Source of the DNA: Demequina activiva | GTDB lineage: Bacteria; Actinomycetota; Actinomycetes; Actinomycetales; Demequinaceae | DNA length: 64,000 bases | Assembly (NCBI RefSeq): GCF_016862815.1 | Contig: NZ_BONR01000002.1 | Location: forward strand, 372,001 to 436,000 | Reading direction: 5' to 3' | Part shown: positions 40,952 to 56,963 of the stretch, piece by piece | How the letters are laid out: every line of letters starts with the position of its first letter | Numbering within the stretch: the stretch's first letter is position 1 | Translations under genes and position numbers: made by a program | Notes under the pieces: model-generated | Databases searched by the model: none | Told to the model about the DNA's origin: nothing | The model's input: the letters and a program-made list of their open reading frames with translations, nothing else

Positions 40952-43006
40952 TCACCGAGGCAGCTCCAAGGGGCCGTCGACGCGCAGTCGCAGCTCCCGG
41001 CCGTCACGGGATGCCGCTCGCTGCGCCGCCCTGATCCCGTCGACGATCCCTTGGGCCCTCGACCGAGGGACCAGCACCCCGGAACCGCGAGGCCCGGGCA
41101 CGACGGAGATGCTGTCATCTCCTCCCTGAGGCACGCCTGCGGACTGGAGCGCCGCGGCGACAGTCTCTGGATCACCGCTCACCAAAAGGTGGCGCCGATG
41201 GGGCGGCAGGCCGAGCGTGGCGCGCTCGCGGTACTCGTCGAGCGCCGCCTGAGCTGGTGTCCACGTGGACAGCGCACGCGCCACGGCAGGCGGGAGCTCG
41301 CCGACCACCGACACCGCCCCGCCGTCCCGGCGGGACCGCACCAGCGCGGCGGCGCAGAGCCACCATCGGATGGCCCTCAGCTCGCCGCCCAGGCCCATGC
41401 CCGCGGGAACGCCGGCGTCGAGGATCACCAGGTGCGAGTACCCCCCCGCCACCGCAGGCAGCGCGGCGGGAGTCGCCAGCACCGCTCCGTCCGTGACCTG
41501 GCCGTCGGGCACGACGCCGGCCTGAGCGGTCGAGACCGTCAGCCGCACCTCGCCGAGCATGCGCTGGAGCTGCTCGCCGATGCGCTCCGCTCCTTGACGC
41601 ACGTGCTTGAGTCGCGAACCCTGACACTCCCGGCAGTGCCAGTCGGGCTGCGCATGCCCCTCATCGATGCAGGCGGGATCATCTCCGGACCCTGCGACGG
41701 CGAGCAGGGAGTCGCACTCGCGGCACACCGCCCACGCGTCGCAGCGGGCGCACGCTGCGGCGCGCACGTAGCCGGTGCGGGGAACCACGATGCCCACAGG
41801 GCCGCGGTCGACTGCCGATCGCAGCTGGCGCCACACGGACCCGGGCATCCAGTGCCATCCGGAGCCGCCCTCGGCGTCCCGGCGCTCGGAGGTGACGACG
41901 TCGACGGCCGGGACGCTCTCGCGCACGTGGTCGCGGCTGGAGGCGATGAGCCGCGCCCAGCCATGCTCGGCCAGCGCCACCGCGTCTGAGCTGAGGGCGT
42001 ACCCGCCGATCAGCAGGGCGGTGCCGTCCTCCGCTCTCATCGCGGCCACGGTGCGTGCGTGGGGGTAGGGGGCATGCGGGTCCTCGAGCGCACCGTTGGC
42101 CTCGTCCCAGACCGCGATCAGGCGAAGGTCCGGCACCGGCTGGAGTGCCGTGGGACGCGTGCCGATCACGATGCGGGCGCGTCCGTGCATGGCGGCGAGA
42201 TAGCTGCCGAATCGCACCGTGGGTCCGTCATCGTGATCGAGCACGGCGACCTCGCCGCCGCTGCGGGTGGTCCACCTGCGCAGCCCTACCCGCTCGCACT
42301 CGCGCAGCACGGCGCTCGCGGCGCGCGCATCGGGGACCACGAGGATGGCCGAGCCTCCGTCCGCCACACGAGCCACGGCGGTCGCCACGAGCGTCGCGAC
42401 CGGGACGCTCCCGCGGGGCTCTGTCTCGGGCACGGCCTCCCAGACGGCTCGCTCCCTCGTCGCGATCAGCGCTTCGCCCTCGACGGCGCCGAGCGCTCGT
42501 CGGTACGGGTCCGCCTGCGCGGTTCCGTCTGGCTCGACGGCGCGCCCCCAGTCGCGCTTCTCGATGGCGGCAACCCGTGGGGGCGCCATCAGGCGCAGCA
42601 CGTCCCACAGCGACCCTCCGTAGCGGCGCGCGACGGCGCGGGCGAGCTCGATGGCGGAGGGCGTGTAGCTGGGGATCGCGCTCGAGCTCCGGAGCTCGCT
42701 CACGGCGCCCTCGAAGTCAGACCCGGAGCCGAGTGCGACGACGACGGCCCCCACGAGTCGGCCAGCGAAGACTGCGCGCACGCGCGACCCGACGGCCACC
42801 GCGTCCTGCAGCTTCGGGGGCACTGCGTAGTCGAAGGCTCTGTCCAGGTGCGGCAGCGGGCTGTCGACCACCACCGAGGCGATCACGACCGCCGGACTCG
42901 CCGCATCCTCGCGCTGTGGACGTTCGGCACGGGCACGCCGACGTGGTTCTGGCCGCGCTGCCGCGGCCTGCTCGCGCGGGAAGAGCGTGTCCGGTTCGGC
43001 ATCCAT
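40952..43006 (-). CDS. priA: Primosomal protein N' (PriA), helicase motifs degenerate
   Basis: A 684-residue PriA-like protein. The N-terminal DNA-binding domain (VVIASVVVDSPLPHLDRAFDY) and the zinc-finger cysteines (AACARCDAWAVCRECDS, then WHCRECQGSRL) are present. The Walker A position reads EPRGSVPVAT with no GKT, and the DEAH box is replaced by WDEANGAL, so ATP-driven unwinding is unlikely. Such degenerate PriA is usual in actinobacteria, where a role in replication restart without helicase activity is assumed. ATG at 43006 chosen for the GGAG 6 nt upstream; GTG at 43027 is possible. Confidence 0.87.
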   Translation of the reverse strand: MDAEPDTLFPREQAAAARPEPRRRARAERPQREDAASPAVVIASVVVDSPLPHLDRAFDYAVPPKLQDAVAVGSRVRAVFAGRLVGAVVVALGSGSDFEGAVSELRSSSAIPSYTPSAIELARAVARRYGGSLWDVLRLMAPPRVAAIEKRDWGRAVEPDGTAQADPYRRALGAVEGEALIATRERAVWEAVPETEPRGSVPVATLVATAVARVADGGSAILVVPDARAASAVLRECERVGLRRWTTRSGGEVAVLDHDDGPTVRFGSYLAAMHGRARIVIGTRPTALQPVPDLRLIAVWDEANGALEDPHAPYPHARTVAAMRAEDGTALLIGGYALSSDAVALAEHGWARLIASSRDHVRESVPAVDVVTSERRDAEGGSGWHWMPGSVWRQLRSAVDRGPVGIVVPRTGYVRAAACARCDAWAVCRECDSLLAVAGSGDDPACIDEGHAQPDWHCRECQGSRLKHVRQGAERIGEQLQRMLGEVRLTVSTAQAGVVPDGQVTDGAVLATPAALPAVAGGYSHLVILDAGVPAGMGLGGELRAIRWWLCAAALVRSRRDGGAVSVVGELPPAVARALSTWTPAQAALDEYRERATLGLPPHRRHLLVSGDPETVAAALQSAGVPQGGDDSISVVPGPRGSGVLVPRSRAQGIVDGIRAAQRAASRDGRELRLRVDGPLELPR

Positions 43007-43043
43007 GCCGTCTCCGTGGCGGGTCACGCCGGCACGCGCATCC

Positions 43044-44213
43044 TCACGCGCAGGCTGCGGCCAGCGCGTCCGCGCGGTCGGTGCGCTCCCAGGTGAAGTC
43101 CGGGAGCTCGCGCCCGAAGTGACCGTATGCGGCCGTCTGGCGGTAGATGGGACGGCGCAGGTCGAGTGCCTCGATGATCGCCGCAGGCCGGAGGTCGAAC
43201 ACCGAGCGGATCGCAGCGGCGATGCGCTCCGGTGCGACCGCCGATGTGCCGAAGGTCTCCACGTACAGGCCCACCGGGTGCGCGGTGCCGATCGCGTAGG
43301 CGACCTGAACCTCGCATCGATCCGCGAGTCCGGCGGCGATCACGTTCTTCGCCACCCACCGCATCGCGTAGGCGGCCGAGCGGTCCACCTTCGAAGGATC
43401 CTTGCCCGAGAACGCGCCGCCGCCATGGCGGGCCATGCCGCCATAGGTGTCGACGATGATCTTGCGGCCCGTCAGTCCCGCATCGCCCTTCGGACCGCCG
43501 ATCACGAAGGTGCCCGTGGGGTTGATGAGCGAACGGTGTCCCGTCGCATCCAGCTCGAAGGCGGACAGCACCGGAGCGATCACCAGCTCCTCGACGGCCG
43601 CGCGAACGTCGGGCGTCGCCACGTCCTCGGCGTGCTGGCTCGACACCACCACCGTGTCCACCGTGCGCGGCACGTCGCCGTCGTAGCCGATCGTGACCTG
43701 AGCCTTGCCGTCGGGCCGCAGCCAGTCGACGACGCCCTCGCGCCGCACCTGGGCGAGGCGCTGAGTGAGCCGATGCGCGATCGCGATCGGCAGCGGCATC
43801 AGCTCGGGAGTGTCGCGGCACGCATAGCCGAACATCAGGCCCTGGTCACCCGCTCCCAGCTCGGAGCCGTCCGTATCCGTCGCGCTGCCCACGCCCGCCC
43901 AGATGTCGGGGCTCTGCTCGCCGATCGACACCGACACGCCGCACGAGTCGCCATCGAAGCCCGCCTTCGAGGACGTGTAGCCGATTCCCGTCACGACCTC
44001 GCGGATCAGGCCCGGGATGTCGACGTAGGCCTCAGTGGTCACCTCGCCCGCCACATGGACGAGTCCGGTCGTGACCATCGTCTCGACCGCCACGCGCGAG
44101 CCGCGATCCTGGCGCAGCATCTCGTCGAGGATCGCGTCCGACACCTGATCGCAGATCTTGTCCGGGTGACCCTCGGTCACGGACTCGGAGGTGAACAGCT
44201 GGAGATTCGTCAC
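43044..44213 (-). CDS. metK: S-adenosylmethionine synthetase
   Basis: A 389-residue enzyme making SAM from methionine and ATP. Motifs: [20 protein letters not shown] with His16, [32 protein letters not shown] and the P-loop-like [16 protein letters not shown]. Full length. The GTG at 44213 follows a TAGGCT box by 7 nt. The 55-bp upstream gap leaves no room for a SAM riboswitch. priA follows after 37 nt. Confidence 0.95.
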   Translation of the reverse strand: MTNLQLFTSESVTEGHPDKICDQVSDAILDEMLRQDRGSRVAVETMVTTGLVHVAGEVTTEAYVDIPGLIREVVTGIGYTSSKAGFDGDSCGVSVSIGEQSPDIWAGVGSATDTDGSELGAGDQGLMFGYACRDTPELMPLPIAIAHRLTQRLAQVRREGVVDWLRPDGKAQVTIGYDGDVPRTVDTVVVSSQHAEDVATPDVRAAVEELVIAPVLSAFELDATGHRSLINPTGTFVIGGPKGDAGLTGRKIIVDTYGGMARHGGGAFSGKDPSKVDRSAAYAMRWVAKNVIAAGLADRCEVQVAYAIGTAHPVGLYVETFGTSAVAPERIAAAIRSVFDLRPAAIIEALDLRRPIYRQTAAYGHFGRELPDFTWERTDRADALAAACA

Positions 44214-44220
44214 GGCCGCC

Positions 44221-44226
44221 AGCCTA
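44221..44226 (-). promoter_or_regulatory. Candidate -10 box (TAGGCT) of metK, leaderless
   Basis: Minus-strand TAGGCT is 7 nt before the metK GTG. Confidence 0.5.
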
Positions 44227-44268
44227 GCGTCGAGTGCCGCGTCGATCGTCGGATCGTCGAGCGCGAGG

Positions 44269-45777
44269 TCATGAACGAACCTTCTCGAGCAGCTGTGTCT
44301 CTGCTGCCCAGTGCTCGCGTTCCCAGGCGCGGACCATCGCCTCGTCCTCCGGTGTGATCGGTGGAAGGTCGGGCCACGGAGGTGGGACCTCGACATCGAG
44401 CGCCGCTCGGCCACCGGGAGACGGAGCTCTACCCGGATCGAGGTGCGGTGGCGGGATGAAGGTGACGGACGTCGCGGTCGCTTCGATCTCCCACCCTTGA
44501 CGGTGCACGTCGTGGTGACATCGGGTGCACAGCATGACGCCGTTGGCAAGATCGGTACCGCCGCCGTGCTCCCACCAGCGAAGGTGATGAGCCTCGCAGT
44601 GCTCGGGCGGGGCATGGCACTTCGCACATCCGCCATCGCGCTCCAGGAGCGCCAGGCGTTGCGCCGGGGTGAACAGCCGCACCGCGCGTCCCAGATCCAG
44701 CGCCGTGCCATCACCGGCGAGAACCTCCGGAATGATGCCAGCGTCTCCGGCCAGCCGCCGCACCTCGCGCACGGAAACTGGCTGATCGATGCCGTCGATT
44801 CTGCCCAGACCGTCGCCTCTCATGAGGTCGGCCAGCGACATTCGCACCACCACCGAGGTCCGCACTCCCGACCGCTGCATCGCGGTGCAGCCCAACGCAT
44901 GCCGCGCCAAGTCATGCAACGCGTCCACCCGCATCTGCCCCACCGTTCTCAAATCCTGCGTGCCGGTGTCCGCGGTCTCTCCCTCGTCGCGTCCCTGGCG
45001 CCGCACGTCTCGGGTGGTCATCTGCTCCAGCACCGTCAGAATCGGCGCGGCCGTCACGGCATCCATCTGGCGGTCAATCACCACCGTGCCCTCGTGGTCC
45101 TGCTTCCACCACAGGTAGCGGGCTTCGTGGTTCTCCCGCTCCCGACGCTGGAGCTCCGCATGGTCCACCCGCGCAACCGCGCGCAGGATCATCTTTCGCA
45201 CCTCGTGCGCGTTCATCGGCACCGCCCGCGCCACCAGCCGCTCCTCCAGCTGCCGCAGCGCCTCTGCGTCCATGCGGTCGCGCACCTTGTCCAGACCGTC
45301 AACGATCAAACTGGCCGCGTCGACCGACAGCTCCCCCGCCACCGACGCCCGAGCCACCACCGGATACCGCGGCGCCGGCAGGTTGCTCGTTGGCGCAGTG
45401 CCGCCCTGCACATCGGCGACCTGGCCGTCCCACCCAGCCGGCGCATCGGCCGGCACGAAGGCCCCGCCGGCGCTGATGGACCTCTTCGCACCCGCGACGC
45501 TCCCTCCACGCACGTGGGACAGCAACGACTCGGCGTTGCCCTTGCCCGCACGCCGGGCCAGGCCGCCGCCGGGAAGCTCCGGCGCCGAGCGCCTCGCAAT
45601 CTCTCCTGCATAGCGCGACCCCAGCGCGCCGACCATGCGCTCGAGCCTCGCGATCGCCGCATTCTGACCCAGCAGAGCGTCAGTGGACAGCCCCGAGATC
45701 TCGCGCGCGGCGAGCTCGCCCACCAGGGCGCTCACCTGCTCGATCTCTGCGGTCTTGATGTCCACGGGTTGAGTCAA
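44269..45777 (-). CDS. DUF222/HNH endonuclease domain protein (13E12 repeat family)
   Basis: A 502-residue protein with an N-terminal DUF222 helical region (about 10-340) and a C-terminal HNH nuclease fold (about 385-430): [20 protein letters not shown], then [17 protein letters not shown]. Such genes are multicopy and strain-variable in actinobacteria (the 13E12 repeats of Mycobacterium tuberculosis). It interrupts the otherwise conserved coaBC-metK neighbourhood, consistent with later insertion. TTG at 45777 or GTG at 45765 may be the start. No flanking repeats or transposase are visible. Confidence 0.85.
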   Translation of the reverse strand: MTQPVDIKTAEIEQVSALVGELAAREISGLSTDALLGQNAAIARLERMVGALGSRYAGEIARRSAPELPGGGLARRAGKGNAESLLSHVRGGSVAGAKRSISAGGAFVPADAPAGWDGQVADVQGGTAPTSNLPAPRYPVVARASVAGELSVDAASLIVDGLDKVRDRMDAEALRQLEERLVARAVPMNAHEVRKMILRAVARVDHAELQRRERENHEARYLWWKQDHEGTVVIDRQMDAVTAAPILTVLEQMTTRDVRRQGRDEGETADTGTQDLRTVGQMRVDALHDLARHALGCTAMQRSGVRTSVVVRMSLADLMRGDGLGRIDGIDQPVSVREVRRLAGDAGIIPEVLAGDGTALDLGRAVRLFTPAQRLALLERDGGCAKCHAPPEHCEAHHLRWWEHGGGTDLANGVMLCTRCHHDVHRQGWEIEATATSVTFIPPPHLDPGRAPSPGGRAALDVEVPPPWPDLPPITPEDEAMVRAWEREHWAAETQLLEKVRS

Positions 45778-45839
45778 CCACCGGGATCTGACATCGCCGC
45801 GACAGCTGGTCTACCAGGAGGAGTCGGGAAGAGCGCGCG

Positions 45840-47063
45840 TCAGTCCAGTCGTGCAGCGGCCGCATCCAGCACCGCGTGCGCGACGGCGAGCTTCGACCCG
45901 GAGGCCTCCCCCACCGGGGACCCCGACGAGTCGAGCATCACCACCGTGTTCGAGGCCGCGCCGAACCCGAGTCCCTCGCCGACCTCGTTCACGACGAGCA
46001 GATCTGCACCCTTGCGGCGTGCCTTCGCGGCGCCGTGCTCGATCACGCTGCCGGAGTCGTCGCCGGTCTCGGCAGCGAATCCCACGACCACCTGCCCCGG
46101 CCGGCGCGCGGCGACCAGCCCCGCCAGCACATCGGCCGTCTGCACCAGCTCGAGCGTCAGCCCGGCGTCGCCGGACTTCTTGAGCTTGGTCGCAGCGGCC
46201 GATGCGGGGCGATAGTCAGCGACGGCGGCCGCCATGATCACGATGTCGGCATCGGCGGCCGCGTCGCGCATCGCGGCGTCCAGCTCGTCCGCGGTGGACA
46301 CCTCGACGCGCGCGATCCCCTCTCCCAGCGGCAGCGCGACATGAGCCGCCACGACCGTCACCGACGCGCCCCGCTCGCGCGCCGCCTCGGCCAGTGCGAA
46401 GCCCTGCAGGCCAGACGAGCGGTTGCCGAGGAAGCGCACCGCGTCGATGGGCTCGCGCGTGCCGCCGGCGCTCACCACCAATCGGCGTCCGGCGAGGTCG
46501 CCCCACGGACCCGAGGGCGCGTCCAGTGCCAGGCCGGCGCCGGAGGCGACGGAGTACAGGGCCTCCACGAGCGCCTCGGGCTCAGGCAGGCGACCAGGAC
46601 CGGAGTCGGGTCCGGTCAGCCGTCCCACGGCGGGGTCGATCACGTGCACGCCGCGTGAGCGCAGCGTCGCCACATTGGCGAGGGTCGCGGCGTCGTTCCA
46701 CATCTCCGTGTGCATCGCGGGCGCCACCACCACGGGCGCCTCGGTGGCGAGCAGTGCATTGCCCAGCAGGTCGCGCGCACTGCCGGCCGCCATCGATGCC
46801 AGGAAGTCCGCGGTGGCAGGCGCCACCAGCACCACGTCCGCGGCCTGGCCCAGGCGCACGTGCGCCACCGAGGGCACATCCTCGAACGTCTCGGTGGGCG
46901 CCGGGTGCCCCGAGAGGGCCTCCCACGTCGCCCGTCCCACGAAGTTCAGGGACGATGCGGTGGGCACCACCCGCACGGAATGGCCGTCCTCGACCAGGCG
47001 TCGCAGCACGAGCGCGACCTTGTAGGCCGCGATCCCGCCGGTCACGCCCAGGAGGACGCGCAT
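45840..47063 (-). CDS. coaBC: Phosphopantothenoylcysteine decarboxylase / phosphopantothenate-cysteine ligase
   Basis: A 407-residue bifunctional enzyme for two steps of coenzyme A synthesis. The N-terminal flavin decarboxylase has LLGVTGGIAAYKVALVLRRL and VVVAPAMHTEMW; the C-terminal ligase has LVVSAGGTREPIDAVRFLGN and VVGFAAETGDD. Both halves look intact. It follows rpoZ by 18 nt at the end of the long pyr-gmk operon. Confidence 0.94.
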   Translation of the reverse strand: MRVLLGVTGGIAAYKVALVLRRLVEDGHSVRVVPTASSLNFVGRATWEALSGHPAPTETFEDVPSVAHVRLGQAADVVLVAPATADFLASMAAGSARDLLGNALLATEAPVVVAPAMHTEMWNDAATLANVATLRSRGVHVIDPAVGRLTGPDSGPGRLPEPEALVEALYSVASGAGLALDAPSGPWGDLAGRRLVVSAGGTREPIDAVRFLGNRSSGLQGFALAEAARERGASVTVVAAHVALPLGEGIARVEVSTADELDAAMRDAAADADIVIMAAAVADYRPASAAATKLKKSGDAGLTLELVQTADVLAGLVAARRPGQVVVGFAAETGDDSGSVIEHGAAKARRKGADLLVVNEVGEGLGFGAASNTVVMLDSSGSPVGEASGSKLAVAHAVLDAAAARLD

Positions 47064-47081
47064 CAGGTGTGAGTGCTGGGG

Positions 47082-47348
47082 TTACTCGGCGTCGTCGCCG
47101 AGCTCCAGCAGGCCGCCCTCGTTGATCTCGCGCAGCGCGACGGACAGCGGCTTGTCGGTGGAGTCCGCCTCGACCAGCGGGCCCACGTTCTCGAAGTGGC
47201 CCTCGCCCAGCGCCTCGTAGTACGAGTTGATCTGGCGGGCGCGCTTGGAGCCGTAGATCACGAGGGCGTACTTCGAGTCCACTTTCTCGAGCAGCTCGTC
47301 GATGGGCGGGTTGGTGATGCCCTCGGGCTGTGCCACAGTTCCGGCCAC
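47082..47348 (-). CDS. rpoZ: RNA polymerase omega subunit
   Basis: An 88-residue RNA polymerase subunit that helps assemble beta-prime. The family core is [20 protein letters not shown] then [14 protein letters not shown] and a C-terminal [16 protein letters not shown]. The GTG at 47348 is favoured because GGAG sits 5 nt upstream; a GTG 6 nt earlier lacks that spacing. Confidence 0.95.
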   Translation of the reverse strand: MAGTVAQPEGITNPPIDELLEKVDSKYALVIYGSKRARQINSYYEALGEGHFENVGPLVEADSTDKPLSVALREINEGGLLELGDDAE

Positions 47349-47392
47349 GATCACTCCAAAGATTGCATGTAGGGGAAAGTCCGCCGACCAGT

Positions 47393-47947
47393 CTACCGCG
47401 CGTCCAGCACCAGGGCCTCCAGCTGGGAGACCGCCGTGTCGAGGTCGTCGTTGATGATGATGCGATCGAACTCCTTGGAGGCCGCCATCTCGGTCTCAGC
47501 CGTGCGCAGCCTGCGCTCGCGCTCGAGGTCGTCCTCCGTGCCGCGGCCGACGAGCCTGCGCACGAGCTCGTCCATCGAGGGCGGCTCGATGAACACGTAC
47601 AGCGCCTCGGGCATCGACGCCTTGACCTGGCGAGCCCCCTGGAGGTCGATCTCGAGCAGCGACGGCTTGCCGGCGGCCAGCGCGTTGTCGACCGGGGTGC
47701 GCGGGGTCCCATACCGATGGGTGCCGTGCACCGTCGCCCACTCCAGCAGCTCGCCCCGCTCGATCATGTGCGTGAAGTCGTCGTCCGACACGAAGTGATA
47801 GTCCACTCCGTCCACCTCTCCCGGCCGGGGCGAGCGCGTGGTGGCGGACACGGACACCCAGATGTCGGGGCTGCGCTCGCGCAGGGCACGTACCAGTGTG
47901 CCCTTGCCCACCGCTGTGGGTCCTGCGAGCACGACAAGTCGGGTCAT
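47393..47947 (-). CDS. gmk: Guanylate kinase
   Basis: A 184-residue enzyme phosphorylating GMP. The P-loop is GPTAVGKG (9-16), then [20 protein letters not shown] and [14 protein letters not shown] for GMP binding. The ATG overlaps the mihF stop as ATGA, which fixes the start and dismisses the longer frame to 48073. Confidence 0.95.
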   Translation of the reverse strand: MTRLVVLAGPTAVGKGTLVRALRERSPDIWVSVSATTRSPRPGEVDGVDYHFVSDDDFTHMIERGELLEWATVHGTHRYGTPRTPVDNALAAGKPSLLEIDLQGARQVKASMPEALYVFIEPPSMDELVRRLVGRGTEDDLERERRLRTAETEMAASKEFDRIIINDDLDTAVSQLEALVLDAR

Positions 47948-48258
47948 CGATGCTCGCGCTCGACGAGCGCCTCGACCTGATGAGCGCCCAGGCCGCGGAT
48001 GCGACGTGCAGGCGAGATGCCGATCTCCTCCATCGCCGACTCGGCACGCTTGGGGCCGATGCCCGGCAGGCACTGCAGCAGATCGCGGACACGGATGCCG
48101 GCGAGAGCCTCGTCGGCCTTGGCGCGGGTGATGGCCTGCTCGAGACTCATCTCTCCGCGCGACAGCTCCTCCTTGAAGACGCGGCGCGCGCTGCGCACGG
48201 CCGTCGCCTTCACGAGGGCCGCCGCCCGCTGCTCATCGGTCAGTTCTGGTGTCGCCAC
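47944..48258 (-). CDS. mihF: Actinobacterial integration host factor (mIHF)
   Basis: A 104-residue nucleoid protein unrelated to enterobacterial IHF. Typical stretches: LTDEQRAAALVKATAVRSAR, GEMSLEQAITRAKADEALAG, and the DNA-binding LLQCLPGIGPKRAESAMEEIGI with its helix-two-turn-helix. It always lies next to gmk in actinobacteria, as here (ATGA overlap). Confidence 0.95.
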   Translation of the reverse strand: MATPELTDEQRAAALVKATAVRSARRVFKEELSRGEMSLEQAITRAKADEALAGIRVRDLLQCLPGIGPKRAESAMEEIGISPARRIRGLGAHQVEALVEREHR

Positions 48259-48283
48259 GGGTCCCTCCTTCCTCGCGAGCGGG

Positions 48284-49126
48284 TCATCCCCGCAACGCGA
48301 ACTGCGCTGCTCCCGCGGCGGCCTGGATGGCGCCGCGCAGCTTCTCCGCGAAGGGGCCTGCGCTCAGCACGCCCCTCGACTGGTTGACGAGCACGAGCCT
48401 GCGGGAGTTCCCGAATACCTGGGACAATTCCGCGGGACCCGCGCCCTGGGCGCCCACACCGGGCGCGAGGATGGGGCCGTTGAGCCCCTCGAGGCCGATG
48501 CCGAGGTCCGACACCGCCGAGCCCACCGTCGCACCGACGACGAGCCCTACATCTCCCATGGGCTGTGCGCCCACGTTGCATGCGGCCGCTGAGCGCACCA
48601 TCGCCGCCGCCACCACCTCGCCGTCCGGACCCACGGCGTGCTGGACCGATGCGCCCTCGGGATTCGAGGTCAGGGCCAGCACGAAGAGTCCCTTGCCGTG
48701 CTCGGCCGCCAGGTCCAGCGCGGGCGCGAGGGAACCGAAGCCCAGGTACGGCGACACCGTGAGCGCGTCGCACTCGAGCGGTGCCCCTGGGCGCAGGTAG
48801 GCGTCCGCGTAGCCCTGCATGGTCGAGCCGATGTCCCCGCGCTTCGCGTCGAGGATGGTGAGCACCTCGCGTTCGCGCGCCTTGCGGAGCACGTACTCGA
48901 GCGCCGCGACGCCCCGAGCCCCGTGGCGCTCGAAGAACGCCGCGTTGGGCTTGACCGCGGCAGCGGAGCCTGCGGCGGCGTCCACGACAGTCTCGCCAAA
49001 CGCCGCGAGGCCCTCGGGCGTGTCCTCGAGGCCCCAGGCCTGGAGCAGCGAGGCGTGCGGGTCGATGCCCACGCACAGCGGACCGAACCGGTCCATAGCA
49101 TCGGCGAGCTGAGCCCCAAACCGCAT
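48284..49126 (-). CDS. pyrF: Orotidine-5'-phosphate decarboxylase
   Basis: A 280-residue type II OMP decarboxylase giving UMP. The catalytic motif is LDAKRGDIGSTM with Lys95; the substrate region KPNAAFFERHG and the C-terminal PGVGAQGAGP complete the site. Full length. It follows carB by 27 nt with a GGAGG ribosome binding site. Confidence 0.95.
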   Translation of the reverse strand: MRFGAQLADAMDRFGPLCVGIDPHASLLQAWGLEDTPEGLAAFGETVVDAAAGSAAAVKPNAAFFERHGARGVAALEYVLRKAREREVLTILDAKRGDIGSTMQGYADAYLRPGAPLECDALTVSPYLGFGSLAPALDLAAEHGKGLFVLALTSNPEGASVQHAVGPDGEVVAAAMVRSAAACNVGAQPMGDVGLVVGATVGSAVSDLGIGLEGLNGPILAPGVGAQGAGPAELSQVFGNSRRLVLVNQSRGVLSAGPFAEKLRGAIQAAAGAAQFALRG

Positions 49127-49153
49127 GCGGTCCTCCTTGTCGCGGACGCGTTA

Positions 49154-52482
<3,329 letters not shown>

Positions 52483-52483
<1 letters not shown>

Positions 52484-53613
52484 CAGCGGCGCTCCCCCTT
52501 CATCACGGAGACGAATCGATCGAACAGGTAGGCGGCATCGTGCGGGCCGGCCGCCGCCTCCGGGTGGTACTGCACGGAGAACGCGGGGATGTCGAGGCAC
52601 TCCAGGCCCTCGACCACGTCGTCGTTGAGGCACACGTGAGACACCTTGACGCGCCCGTACCCCGCCGGGGACACCGAGTCGCCGTCGAGCGGCGCGTCCA
52701 CGGCGAAGCCGTGGTTGTGCGCGGTGATCTCGACCTTGCCCGTGGTGCGGTCCATGACGGGCTGGTTGATGCCGCGGTGCCCGAAGGGCAGCTTGTAGGT
52801 GCCGTAGCCCAGGGCGCGGCCCAGGAGCTGGTTGCCGAAGCAGATGCCGAAGAACGGCACCTTCGCGTCGAGCACGCGTCTGAGAGTCTGGACCGGCTGC
52901 TCCGCGGCAGAGGGGTCGCCAGGGCCATTGGAGAAGAAGACCCCGTCCGGCTTGGCGTCCAGGATCTGCTCCGCGGTCCAGGTCGAGGGCACCACGGTGA
53001 CCCTGATGCCGCGCTGCGCCATCATCTCCGGCGTCATCGCCTTGATCCCCAGGTCGACGGCGACCACGTGCGCGACCTCGTCGACGCCAGCCGCCGGCTC
53101 GATCGTGTACGCATCCGGAACGGAGACCTCGTCCGCGAGGTGGGCGCCGGACATCTCCGCACCACCCTTGACGCGCTCGACCAGCTCGGCGACCGGCGCG
53201 AGTGCGTCCCCGGAGAAGATCCCGGCGCGCATCACGCCCTCGCGCAGGATGCGGGTGAGCTGCCTGGTGTCGATGCCGGAGATGCCCACGATCCCCTGGG
53301 TCTCCAGATCCTCGTCGAGGGTGCGCTGCGCGCGCCAGTTCGAGGACCGCCGGGAGGGATCGCGCACCACGTAGCCTGCGACCCAGATCTGGCGCGACTC
53401 GTTGTCCTCGTCGTTGACCCCCGTGTTGCCGATGTGCGGCGCGGTCATGACCACGATCTGGCGGTGATAGCTCGGGTCGGTGAGCGTCTCCTGGTAGCCG
53501 GTCATGCCGGTGTTGAAGACGATCTCGCCCAGGGTCTGACCCGTGGCGCCGTACGCCTTGCCCTCGAAGGTGCGGCCGTCCTCCAGGACGAGCAGGGCTG
53601 TCGTGTCGCTCAC
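52483..53613 (-). CDS. carA: Carbamoyl-phosphate synthase, small subunit
   Basis: A 376-residue glutaminase subunit releasing ammonia for CarB. The class I amidotransferase triad is Cys258 ([10 protein letters not shown]), His350 and Glu352 ([11 protein letters not shown]). The N-terminal domain [15 protein letters not shown] is typical. The start overlaps pyrC by 4 nt. Confidence 0.95.
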
Positions 53614-54916
53614 GCGCGGACTCCTTCCAGAGCCTGATCAAGATGGGTGGGCACGCCGCGCAGGAACGTCGCGACGGCGCGTCCGGGCAGCTCGATGCCG
53701 CCGAACGGAGAGTTGTTGGACCGACTGGCGGTCGCGGCGGGCTCGACGGTCCACGCGGCGCCGGGGTCCACGAGCGTGACGTTCGCGGGCTCGCCCGCCT
53801 CGAGCGGGCGGCCGTGCCCGCCATCCCGGCCGATGCGTGCAGGAGCCTCGCTCATCACGCGCGCGACGTCGCGCCAGGACAGCGTCCCGGGATCCACCAT
53901 CGTCTTCTGGACGATGGCCAGAGCAGTCTCGAGGCCGATCATGCCCATCGCGGCGGCGCCCCACTCGCAGTCCTTGTCCTCGTCCGGATGCGGGGCGTGA
54001 TCGGTGGCGACGATGTCGATGGTCCCGTCCGCCAGGCCCTCCCGCACGGCGTCGACGTCCTTCTGGGTGCGCAGCGGGGGGTTGACCTTGAACCGTGCGT
54101 CGTAGCCGCGCACTGACTCATCGGTCAGGAGCAGATGATGGGGCATGACCTCCGCGGTGACGTCGATCCCCTTGGCCTTGGCCCAGCGGATGATCTCGAC
54201 CGAGCCTGCCGTGGACAGGTGGCAGATGTGCACCCGCGAGCCCACGTGGCCGGCGAGCAGCACGTCGCGGGCGATGATCGACTCCTCTGCCACCGACGGC
54301 CAGCCGGCCAGGCCCAGCTCCGAGGACACCAGGCCCTCGTTCATCTGGGAGCCCTCGGTCAGACGCGGATCCTGCGCGTGCTGAGCGACCACTCCCCCGA
54401 ACGTCTTGACGTACTCCAGGGCGCGGCGCATCAGCAGCGGGTCGTGGACGCACTTGCCGTCGTCGCTGAAGACCCGCACCTGCGCGCGCGAGTTCGCCAT
54501 CGCGGCCATCTCGGACAGCTGCGTGCCGCCCAGGCCCACTGTCACCGCTCCGACGGGGAAGACGTCGACCAGGCCCACCTCGCGACCGCGGCTCCATACC
54601 TGCTCCACCACGCCAGCGGTGTCCGCGGTGGGAGTGGTGTTGGCCATCGCGTGGACGGCGGTGAAGCCGCCTCGTGCCGCGGTGCGCGAGCCGGTCTCGA
54701 TGGTTTCCGCGTCCTCGCGGCCCGGCTCGCGGAGGTGCGTGTGCAGGTCCACGAGGCCAGGGAGGGCGATCAGGCCCTCGCCACGCAGCGTCACGGCGCC
54801 CTCAGGCGCATCGGCCGCGCTCAGGGAGGCGATGACGCCGTCCTTGAGCACCAGGTCAGCCCGCGTGTCCCCGTACAGCGACACGTTCTCGATCACATAG
54901 GCGGTCGCGGTGTCCG

Positions 54917-54920
<4 letters not shown>
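53610..54920 (-). CDS. pyrC: Dihydroorotase
   Basis: A 436-residue class I dihydroorotase, third step of pyrimidine synthesis. Metal ligands His60 and His62 in [20 protein letters not shown], and the catalytic Asp in [13 protein letters not shown]. The ATG at 54920 overlaps the pyrB stop by 4 nt, which excludes the much longer frame to 55526. Confidence 0.95.

Positions 54921-56962
<2,042 letters not shown>

Positions 56963-56963
<1 letters not shown>

Noticed and set aside
44214-44268. SAM riboswitch upstream of metK
   Set aside because: The 55-bp gap is too short and a leaderless-type -10 box adjoins the start.
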